Positions 1 to 7,366 of a DNA stretch of 64,000 nucleotides are shown piece by piece (position 1 is the first letter of the stretch; every line of letters starts with the position of its first letter). The notes beneath the pieces were generated by a model. It was not told where the DNA came from. It did not search any database and saw only the letters and a list, made by a program, of their open reading frames with translations. A program made the position numbers and the translations under genes. The stretch comes from Pyrinomonadaceae bacterium (GTDB taxonomy: Bacteria; Acidobacteriota; Blastocatellia; Pyrinomonadales; Pyrinomonadaceae): positions 434,001 to 498,000 of the forward strand of contig JACMJZ010000029.1 of the NCBI GenBank assembly GCA_014380365.1. The letters run 5' to 3'.

Positions 1-110
1 GCGGGCACCCTTCCTTCGTAAACCGTTAATTACGTAACTCGTGGGTGTAAGAACCGATCGTCGCTCTGTTCTCCCCCATCATTTATCAGTTTTCCTTTTG
101 GGTTCGGGAC

Positions 111-1484
111 TTGGCAAATTCAAGCAGCAAACGTTTAGAAACAACGAGACCGGTCGGGTACATCGAGTTACTCCGCGGCAATCGAAACTTTCGCATGCTC
201 TGGCTGGGACAAGTCGTCAGTCAACTCGGCGACTGGTTCAACACGATCGCCCTTTACACAATTATTCTTAACCTGACGGGTTCCGGCCGCGCCATTGGGT
301 TACTGATGGTGGCGCGCTTCGTGCCCAGTTTTGTGTTTGGCCCGATGTCAGGGGTGTTAGCAGACCGCTTCAGTCGGCGCACGATCATGATCGTCTCCGA
401 CCTGTTGCGGGCCCTCGTCGTGTTGGCCTTTCTATTCGTCCGGCGGGCCGATCAGTTATGGATCATTTACCTGCTCACGGTGCTACAACTTGCATTGTCG
501 ACATTCTTCGAACCAGCCAAGACAGCCGCCATTCCCTCGATCGTTTCCGACCGCGAGCTTGTGGCAGCCAACGCGATTTCCTCTGTTACCTGGTCGATAA
601 TGCTCACGATGGGGGCGGCTGTTGGCGGCGTAATCACCGGATGGTTTGGAACTGACGTCTCGTTTGTCCTTGATGCGTTGACGTACCTGCTCTCAGCTGC
701 ACTCATAGCCAGCGTGCGTCTTCCCAAACGCGCGCCCCGTGAAAAACGCAAGCTAACGTTTGCGCGGGCCGTGGGGATCACGGAGACAGTTGAAGGGGCG
801 CGTTACGTAAAACGGCGGCCTCGCGTGCTGGCCTTGCTGCTAGTGAAACCTGCGTGGGGATTGGGCGGAGGAATCCTGACGTTGTTGGCAGTTTTCGGCG
901 AACGGATTTTTCCGGTGCGCAACAACGCGGCTCTGGGAATCGGAATTCTTTTCGCCGCCCGAGGTATAGGCACTGCAGTAGGACCGATCGTCGCGCGCCG
1001 CATCTCCGGTGAAGGCAAGAAACGCATGCAGGTTTCGATTGGAATATCGTTTCTCATCGGAGGAGTGGGTTACATGGCGTTTGGCAGCGCTACTAACTTT
1101 GTTCTTGCGCTCATCGTTTTAGGAATTGCACACACGGGCGGCAGTATCCTCTGGGTCTTCTCCACCGTGCTGTTGCAACGCGATGTCGAGGACAATTTTC
1201 GCGGCCGGGTATTCGCCGCAGAGCTGGCGCTGCTTACTCTCACCATGGCCGTCTCAAATTATGCTACCGGAGAACTGCTGGACCGTTTTCGCTTATCGCC
1301 AAGAGTGGTTACGATTGGCATCGGCGTATTTTTTCTACTTCCCGGCGTAGCGTGGTTTTTGACGCAGAAATGGTGGGACCAGGGAACGCGGGAGCCGATT
1401 ACAGGCAGTGGTCAAGTTGATCAGTTTGTCGAAACGGAAACTGCGCTAAGGGCGCACTCAAGCAGTTCAGAGTTCAAGCTTTAG
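111..1484 (+). CDS. MFS transporter (DHA3/EntS-like exporter)
   Basis: This 457-residue protein is hydrophobic throughout and shows about 12 likely membrane segments, as expected for a major facilitator superfamily permease. A motif-A-like loop, GVLADRFSRR at residues 81-90, lies between helices 2 and 3. The N-terminal FRMLWLGQVVSQLGDW resembles the DHA3 group of drug or siderophore exporters, so proton-driven efflux is the likely role; the substrate cannot be read from sequence. The start is TTG at 111 with no strong ribosome-binding site, so the exact N-terminus is uncertain. The last codons and the stop lie inside one arm of a 28-nt inverted repeat, so the C-terminal tail HSSSSEFKL is partly repeat-encoded. 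Confidence 0.85.
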   Translation: MANSSSKRLETTRPVGYIELLRGNRNFRMLWLGQVVSQLGDWFNTIALYTIILNLTGSGRAIGLLMVARFVPSFVFGPMSGVLADRFSRRTIMIVSDLLRALVVLAFLFVRRADQLWIIYLLTVLQLALSTFFEPAKTAAIPSIVSDRELVAANAISSVTWSIMLTMGAAVGGVITGWFGTDVSFVLDALTYLLSAALIASVRLPKRAPREKRKLTFARAVGITETVEGARYVKRRPRVLALLLVKPAWGLGGGILTLLAVFGERIFPVRNNAALGIGILFAARGIGTAVGPIVARRISGEGKKRMQVSIGISFLIGGVGYMAFGSATNFVLALIVLGIAHTGGSILWVFSTVLLQRDVEDNFRGRVFAAELALLTLTMAVSNYATGELLDRFRLSPRVVTIGIGVFFLLPGVAWFLTQKWWDQGTREPITGSGQVDQFVETETALRAHSSSSEFKL

Positions 1485-1536
1485 CTAGTTGCGTCGCCAA
1501 ACCGCACACTAAAGTTTGAACTCTGAACTACTTGAG
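1457..1536. repeat. Long inverted repeat (GTTCAGAGT family), copy 1
   Basis: Arms 1457-1484 and 1509-1536 match at 26 of 28 positions as inverted repeats. The core GTTCAGAGTTCAA recurs in related form at 18430 and 51653. The left arm contains the stop codon of the MFS gene. The transcript would fold into a long hairpin, which could end or protect the mRNA. It is probably a non-autonomous palindromic element. Confidence 0.8.
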
Positions 1537-1602
1537 CGAATGCTAAGCTGATCGCTTCGCGGACTCGGCAGTTAGATACCGTCACATGAGAAAGAGGCAG
1601 AA

Positions 1603-2394
1603 ATGGATCTTGGAATAAAAACTCGCGTGGCGCTGGTGGCGGCCGCCAGCAAAGGAATTGGCTTTGCCGTTGCGCTTGAGCTGGCTCGCGAAGGCGCGCG
1701 GGTTTTTCTTTGTTCGCGTGATGAGAAGCGCGCCAGTGAAGCGGCGCAGAAGATTCACGACGAAACTGGCGCGACCGTCGCAGGTATCGGCGCCGACGTC
1801 ACCGACGATCAAGCGGTCGAACACTTTGTCAACGTCGCACGCGAACGCGCCGGGCGTATCGATATTCTGATCACAAACGCAGGCGGACCGCCAGCGTCGA
1901 GTTTTGCCGAGGCCAATCTGGAAGCGTTTCGTAGAGCGTTTGAACTGAATGCGCTCTCGGCAATTCGTTTGGCGAAACTGGTCCTGCCGGGCATGCGGGA
2001 ACAGAAATGGGGCCGCATTGTTAACATAACTTCAGTCTCTGCAAAACAGCCAATTGATGGCTTGCTCTACTCCAACACCGTGCGCGCGGCGCTAACGGGC
2101 TGGGCCAAAACCGTCTCAAACGAAGTGGCGGCGGATAATGTAACCGTGAACAACGTCGCGCCGGGTTACACCCTGACCGGACGCCAGGACGAACTTGCCG
2201 AGGCGCGCAGCCGGGCGCTGGGAAAGTCGAAAGAGGAAATCATCGCGTCATGGGCCACGCAGGGGCCGATGGGCCGAATTGGCCAACCCGAAGAGATCGC
2301 CGCAGCAGTGGCCTTTCTCGCGTCGGAACGGGCTTCTTACATCACCGGCGTTACGCTGCAGGTTGATGGCGGTTGGGTGCGCGGATTGCTCTGA
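1603..2394 (+). CDS. SDR family oxidoreductase (atypical active site)
   Basis: A short-chain dehydrogenase/reductase of 263 residues, the usual length for FabG-like enzymes. The nucleotide-binding turn AAASKGIG is at 13-20, an ADV motif at 64-66 and NAG at 92-94. The C-terminal end (SYITGVTLQVDGGW) is typical of the family. The catalytic YxxxK is not present in standard form. Where Tyr and Lys are expected after Ser144, the protein has Ser157 and Arg161 (context LLYSNTVRAALTGWAKT), with a Tyr one residue earlier. This variant occurs in a recognisable SDR subgroup, so the enzyme may use another mechanism or act mainly as a binding protein. The start is ATG with AGAAAGAGG upstream. The substrate is unknown. 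Confidence 0.88.
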   Translation: MDLGIKTRVALVAAASKGIGFAVALELAREGARVFLCSRDEKRASEAAQKIHDETGATVAGIGADVTDDQAVEHFVNVARERAGRIDILITNAGGPPASSFAEANLEAFRRAFELNALSAIRLAKLVLPGMREQKWGRIVNITSVSAKQPIDGLLYSNTVRAALTGWAKTVSNEVAADNVTVNNVAPGYTLTGRQDELAEARSRALGKSKEEIIASWATQGPMGRIGQPEEIAAAVAFLASERASYITGVTLQVDGGWVRGLL

Positions 2395-2439
2395 CAAAGA
2401 GCGCCTTCGAAAAGACGGCATAGCACAACGGCAAACTCA

Positions 2440-3084
2440 ATGACGAATCAACCGCCCGCTGAGATTGAAGCGCCCTGGATCGCTTCCGACATTCGTGCCA
2501 ACGATATCGAAAGCCCTCTCTGGCTCTCGGCGAATCCGGTCGCTGTAACACGCCAATGGTCAGGAGAAGTCGCTCCACCGTCGCGTCATGCTGAGGCGTG
2601 CATACTTTGGACGAACCAGGCATTGTGCGTCCGGTTCGTTTGCCGCCAAACCGAACCACTAATCATCAGTTCGAAACCTCTCCTCCACGAGAAGTCAATT
2701 GGACTCTGGAACCGAGACGTGTGCGAGATATTCATCGCGCCTGATCCAAGGACGCCTGAAGATTATTTTGAGTTTGAGGCGGCGCCAACGGGTGAGTGGA
2801 TCGATTTGGCAATCAGCTTCGAGGGAACGACTCGAAAAACTGACTTTGAGTTTGAGTCTGGCATGACAGTGTCTGCTTCCATAGTCGGTGAGCAGTTAAC
2901 AGTTGCGATGCGTATTCCGTGGTCCGACGTTATTCCTAAACCGGAAAAGGGGCAGAGGTGGCGCGTGAACCTGTTTCGGTGCGTGGGCACGGGCAACGAA
3001 CGCTACCTTGCATGGCAACCGACCTACACTGCGGAACCAAATTTCCATGTACCGGAAGTCTTCGGCTGGCTAAAGTTTGTTTAG
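2440..3084 (+). CDS. CBM9-like (DOMON-type) carbohydrate-binding protein
   Basis: A 214-residue protein whose layout matches the family 9-like carbohydrate-binding fold: an N-terminal strand, then LWNRDVCEIFIAPDP around residues 88-102, then EFEAAPTGEWID, and a C-terminal block WRVNLFRCVG with a closing WGWLKF-type ending (FGWLKFV). No signal peptide is visible, so it may be cytoplasmic or exported another way. It starts 45 bp after the SDR gene and may be co-transcribed with it. Proteins of this kind are often annotated only as carbohydrate-binding family 9-like; the ligand is unknown. Confidence 0.75.
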   Translation: MTNQPPAEIEAPWIASDIRANDIESPLWLSANPVAVTRQWSGEVAPPSRHAEACILWTNQALCVRFVCRQTEPLIISSKPLLHEKSIGLWNRDVCEIFIAPDPRTPEDYFEFEAAPTGEWIDLAISFEGTTRKTDFEFESGMTVSASIVGEQLTVAMRIPWSDVIPKPEKGQRWRVNLFRCVGTGNERYLAWQPTYTAEPNFHVPEVFGWLKFV

Positions 3085-3109
3085 GAATCCAGCGTTCCGG
3101 GCTCACAAG

Positions 3110-3544
3110 CTACCGCTTCCGCTCGATCAATTCGGAAACGTAGGCGGTAAACGTCGCGCGATCCTCTTCCGGCATAGCAGTGATCTTGACCCCGATGATA
3201 TAGCCCGACTGGCTCTCGTGCTCTTCAAAGGTTTCATAGCGAATCGGCGTGACTTGCATTTCAACTGCGCCAGAGGGCAGTTCCAGTTTCACGTTCAGAG
3301 TGCGATGCTCTCCCACCAGGTGCTGGTCACCGAGACGTATCGCGGGAACGATGAGTGCCAGACCGTTCGGGCTCAGATCCAACGTGTGACCGCCGAGACT
3401 CTGAATTCGTCGGGCGCCATTAAGGCCCTTCGCTGAAGAAGCCATGGAAAGTGAAAACGGCAGGCGGACTTTTTGCCGTTTCGCATGCCGGCGGTCGCCG
3501 ACATACTGACGCAGGCGAGACACGATTGAACGGGTGAGCTCCAT
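3110..3544 (-). CDS. PilZ domain protein
   Basis: A 144-residue protein with the two PilZ signatures that bind cyclic di-GMP: an arginine-rich RRHAKR at about residues 18-23 and DLSPNG at about 54-59. The rest forms the expected beta-barrel-like stretch. It therefore probably senses c-di-GMP in the cytoplasm and could control motility, surface polysaccharide or transcription through a partner. I chose ATG at 3544 because GGAAAAGC lies just before it. A longer frame opens at a TTG at 3625, adding 27 unlikely residues. The gene converges on the CBM9-like gene with a 25-bp gap. Confidence 0.82.
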   Translation of the reverse strand: MELTRSIVSRLRQYVGDRRHAKRQKVRLPFSLSMASSAKGLNGARRIQSLGGHTLDLSPNGLALIVPAIRLGDQHLVGEHRTLNVKLELPSGAVEMQVTPIRYETFEEHESQSGYIIGVKITAMPEEDRATFTAYVSELIERKR

Positions 3545-3814
3545 TGCTTTTCCGATTTCGTTGTCGGGCGGTCCTTGAGCTTCCGAGACGAAAGTCTCCG
3601 GGAATCGACACTTCGGCCTGGCCAAAGGTCCTTGGGTTACTTGAGGGAGGGGGCTTTAACAGGAAACTAGCCGGGAGAGATACCAAGCCATTCTAGTTAG
3701 CCTGGAGCGTGGGTGCAATAAAAAGTTTCAGGGGCAACGGACGGCGCTCGCATCTTGCGCGTGATTGAAGCGCCCAGGCAGGGACCTCGGTGCCCACGGT
3801 CGCGGATGATTAAC

Positions 3815-4630
3815 CTAATTCTTCGGGGGAGAAAGAGCCTTGCCGCCAACATCAGCGCTGCGAACACCTGCGGCATCCATATAAAACGAGAGCCGGCCCG
3901 AGCGGCCATACTGGGCTGGCTCCGCCGTAGCAGTCCACGACTTCCCGCCGGGGGCCACGGTGATGTTAAAGCGATAACCAGTGGACTCTGTGCCTTCGAG
4001 GTCTTTCGGAATCAAACCTGCGGCGATGAGGGTTTGCAGATTGGCAAACTGCCCATTGTGTTGTTGGCTGTAGAGCAGCAGGGCCAAAGAGATTCGGGTG
4101 AACATGTCCTGCACATCGGTGTGGTGTGCGTCGATTCGGGCGTTGAAGAAAAACTTCTTTCCGGCTTTCTTTACCAGCGCCTGGTTTTCACGGTCGCCGA
4201 CGATCCAAACTCCCTCGGCCTTGATCAAGCCAACAGGTTCGATCTTCGGCTTCCCGTCGCTGTCCATCATTCTCACAAACACATCTGCCGATTCGCTGCT
4301 GATTTGTTCTCCGGTGATCTCCAGGTTCTCAGGGATTCCTTCGCTGACAGCCACTGCTATCCGCTCGAAGTCTGGCTTTAAGTCGTCATACTCCTGCGCC
4401 TTCAACCCTTCCAGAGCCGGCCCGTAAATCGACAGTGCCCAAGCTTCCTTGAACCGCTTCTCGCGAAGGGCTTTGTAAAACTGGCGCACTGTTTCAGATG
4501 GCGTCCGCTGCGAACTTTGAGCCCTGGCTGAAACCAGGCTGCCCTGAAACAACAGTAGGTTCACCAGTACCAGCAAGAACAATCGGGGCAGGAGATTTGA
4601 GCTAAACATTAACTTCATTGTCCTTCTCAT
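3815..4630 (-). CDS. Secreted protein with pseudopilin-like C-terminal half
   Basis: A 271-residue protein that opens with a signal peptide (hydrophobic run about 13-34, probable cleavage near SARA/QSS). Residues about 45-150 look like a DUF4878/NTF2-like fold (SETVRQFYKALREKRFKEAW). The C-terminal part, from ISLALLLYSQQHNGQFANL onward, resembles the globular region of pseudopilins, including TGYRFNITV and an ending around GRLSFYMDAAG, but there is no N-terminal pilin helix. It is probably a periplasmic or outer-surface protein. The specific function is not recognised. It lies downstream of the OPT transporter on the same strand, 112 bp away and beyond a strong hairpin, so it is probably transcribed separately. 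Confidence 0.7.
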   Translation of the reverse strand: MRRTMKLMFSSNLLPRLFLLVLVNLLLFQGSLVSARAQSSQRTPSETVRQFYKALREKRFKEAWALSIYGPALEGLKAQEYDDLKPDFERIAVAVSEGIPENLEITGEQISSESADVFVRMMDSDGKPKIEPVGLIKAEGVWIVGDRENQALVKKAGKKFFFNARIDAHHTDVQDMFTRISLALLLYSQQHNGQFANLQTLIAAGLIPKDLEGTESTGYRFNITVAPGGKSWTATAEPAQYGRSGRLSFYMDAAGVRSADVGGKALSPPKN

Positions 4631-4648
4631 TGACTAGCGATGAAACAC

Positions 4649-4679
4649 GAGGCGCGCCCCTAGCTTAGCAGCGCGCCTC
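4649..4679 (-). terminator. Hairpin after the OPT transporter gene
   Basis: A 9-bp perfect stem, GAGGCGCGC with GCGCGCCTC, around a 13-nt loop lies between the OPT stop and the next gene. There is no clear T-tract, so it may be a weak or Rho-dependent terminator. Confidence 0.5.
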
Positions 4680-4742
4680 AAGAAGACAATTAAAAGTTAC
4701 ACGATTCGACTCTATAATTAAAGCCGAAACTCACCTCACCCC

Positions 4743-7127
4743 TTAGTCACTTCGGCTAGGAAACGGTTTGGCCTTCAAGAGCACCTCTCGGCCCACCAGA
4801 TACAACACCACGGCAATGATGGCAAACGGAATAAGTGCCAACATACCAGCATTTTCTCCCAGGTAGAATGCGTTATTCGCTTTCGACCAGTCTTCAAATC
4901 CGTTTAGTCTGGCAGTGATACCCTCGCTCAGATTTAGAAACGCGTAAGCAACTCCAGCGAGAGCTCCGCCGGCTATGTAACCCGAAGCCAGCAGCACGCC
5001 AGGGCTCTTATCTGTTTCGGCTACAAACTGCTCCTCCGTCATTTTCTGGCTGGCAAACTTGCGGCGCAAATATTTGTCCACCCCGAGACGAACCATACCG
5101 CCGACGAAGATCGGCGCGGACACAAAAACAGGCAGGTAGACGCCAACCGCAAAGGCCAGCGAAGGTATGCCTGCCAACTCCAGAACTATGGCGATAAACA
5201 CGCCTAATAACACCAGACCCCACGGAAGTTCGCGACTGAGAATGCCCTTAATGATGTAGGACATCAGCGTCGCTTTAGGAGCGTTGTACTTGACCACGCT
5301 ATGACCGTCGGGCGTAGTCGTGATGACTCCGTTTATTCCTGGATCTACAAGAAAGGCTGGCAGACCCTGGTCGTTGACCAGGTATCGACCGGTCGTGCCT
5401 AACTTTGTGTCTGTTTGATGACAGACGACGTAGCTGACGCCGGCACGATCTTCACGTTTGGGTTGACCACCGCTCTGTTCGCATTTAGTCAGATCAAAAC
5501 TGTAGCCGGCAGGAAGGGTAACGTTCTTGGCGTCAGCCGCCGGCACGTAAACGGTCGATGCCTGGTTAAGCCATAATAGAACGTAGCCCAGCACCAACGC
5601 TGAAGCCAAAGCGCCGATCAGGATGGCAATCTGTTGGTTCTTGGGCGTCGCGCCGACGATGAAACCCGTCTTCAAATCCTGCGACGTCGTTCCTCCGTTT
5701 GAAGCTGCGATACAAACAATGCCGCCGATCGAAAGCGCCGTTACAAAGTAAGGCGGCGTGGTCCAACCGATGATCAGAAACACCAAACACGTAAGCAGCA
5801 GCGTTGCTACCGTCATGCCGGAGATCGGATTCGATGAGGACCCCACCTCGCCCGTAAGACGCGAGGAGACCGTTACGAAGAGAAAACCAAAGGCGACAAT
5901 CAGGAGGGCGCCCAGAATGTTGAATCGCAGGCCGAGCTGAGGCGCCAGCATGATTGCAGCGAGCAGTACGATGATGCCGCCGATGACGAACCTCATCGAG
6001 AGATCCTGATCAGTGCGCGAAGCATTCGCCCTGGCGGCCTGACTGCCACGCAGATCCGCCAGCCCTCCTTTGAGACCACTCCAGATGATCGGCATGCTGC
6101 GGACCAGGCTGATGATGCCCCCGGCCGCAACCGCCCCGGCCCCGATGTAAAGGATATAGGTGCTTTGAATGCTGTCCTTACCATCGATCGCCATTTGCGA
6201 GATCGCTTTGGTACCGGGCGAAAGCGGACCGAGCAGCCCTTCGCCGAAATACTTGATCATGGGAATCAACACCAGGTAAGACAGCACGCCGCCGCCAAAC
6301 ATGATCGACGCGATCCGTGGGCCAATGATGTAGCCAACGCCCAGCAAAGCAGGGTTGTTCTCAATTGAAATAGAAGCCGCCTGAAAAGGAGAACCAAAAA
6401 CCTTCTGAGGAATTTCTTTCCAGGTCTTGAAAATCTGTTGTAGCGCGTAGAATCCAAAACCAATGCCGAATCCCGCAACGATTGTCTTACCTCCGATGGT
6501 CGCTTGATCGGCAACTTTCGCAGACAAAGGATCCTTGTGAGCTGCGTCCAGCGACTCCTTCGAGGCGCCGGCCTTTAATACTTCCGCGCAAGCCGTTCCT
6601 TCCGGGTACTTCAAAATTCCATGCTGCTGCACAATGAGTGCGCGTCGCAGCGGAATCATCATCAGAATGCCCAGTAGACCTCCGAGGACTGCCACCAGCA
6701 TTACGCGGGTAAGTTCGAGATCGAATCCCAGTATCAGGATTGCCGGCATGGTGACGCCGAGACCGAAGGCGATTGATTCACCCGCCGAGCCGGCAGTCTG
6801 AACTATGTTATTCTCGAGAATTGTGGCGTTGCGCACTCCAAACTTTGAAAGCACTCGGAAGAGAGTAATTGAGATAACGGCCACCGGGATTGACGCGCTA
6901 ACCGTAAGACCAACCTTTAACACCAGGTAAAGTGATGAGGCGCCGAAAACAATACCGAGAAGCGTGCCTACAATGACCGCGCGAAGTGTCAGCTCGGAGA
7001 TAACAACAGTGGGAGGAATGAACGGACGAAAATTCGTCAGGTAAGGATTGTCCGGCGTCCAGCCAGTTCGATCAGGAAACCCCTGCGCCCGCGCAGCCTC
7101 AGCAGAGTCGACACCTTCAGTGGACAT
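4743..7127 (-). CDS. OPT family oligopeptide transporter
   Basis: A 794-residue, highly hydrophobic polytopic membrane protein (about 14-16 segments) of the oligopeptide transporter superfamily. Characteristic blocks are NPYLTNFRPFIPP near the N-terminus, ENNIVQTAGSAGESIAFG around 105-122, and KYPEGTACAEVLKAG around 170-185. It probably imports small peptides, or metal-peptide complexes, with protons. A soluble insertion of about 80 residues, including a Cys pair (CEQSGG and VVCHQT), sits before the last membrane segments. The start is ATG with GGAGG seven bases upstream. The neighbouring divergent M14 carboxypeptidase makes a peptide-use role plausible. Confidence 0.92.
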   Translation of the reverse strand: MSTEGVDSAEAARAQGFPDRTGWTPDNPYLTNFRPFIPPTVVISELTLRAVIVGTLLGIVFGASSLYLVLKVGLTVSASIPVAVISITLFRVLSKFGVRNATILENNIVQTAGSAGESIAFGLGVTMPAILILGFDLELTRVMLVAVLGGLLGILMMIPLRRALIVQQHGILKYPEGTACAEVLKAGASKESLDAAHKDPLSAKVADQATIGGKTIVAGFGIGFGFYALQQIFKTWKEIPQKVFGSPFQAASISIENNPALLGVGYIIGPRIASIMFGGGVLSYLVLIPMIKYFGEGLLGPLSPGTKAISQMAIDGKDSIQSTYILYIGAGAVAAGGIISLVRSMPIIWSGLKGGLADLRGSQAARANASRTDQDLSMRFVIGGIIVLLAAIMLAPQLGLRFNILGALLIVAFGFLFVTVSSRLTGEVGSSSNPISGMTVATLLLTCLVFLIIGWTTPPYFVTALSIGGIVCIAASNGGTTSQDLKTGFIVGATPKNQQIAILIGALASALVLGYVLLWLNQASTVYVPAADAKNVTLPAGYSFDLTKCEQSGGQPKREDRAGVSYVVCHQTDTKLGTTGRYLVNDQGLPAFLVDPGINGVITTTPDGHSVVKYNAPKATLMSYIIKGILSRELPWGLVLLGVFIAIVLELAGIPSLAFAVGVYLPVFVSAPIFVGGMVRLGVDKYLRRKFASQKMTEEQFVAETDKSPGVLLASGYIAGGALAGVAYAFLNLSEGITARLNGFEDWSKANNAFYLGENAGMLALIPFAIIAVVLYLVGREVLLKAKPFPSRSD

Positions 7128-7366
7128 TCATGCACCTCCGAATAAATTGTTAGTTCTGGGAGATCTTAGGGGTTGAAACGCCGCTACTTTACACGCCCCA
7201 AGTGCATGAGAGCAAGCTATTAGTGGCCCAGACTATTAATGGTTACGAACCTGTAGTCCATGTAACCGAATAAAGTTTGCACTGCGAAGCCTGTGCCGTC
7301 CAGACGTTTTCAATTACACTCCTATTGTCTTTATATGTCTTCCGGCTAACAACTCCAGTCAACCCG

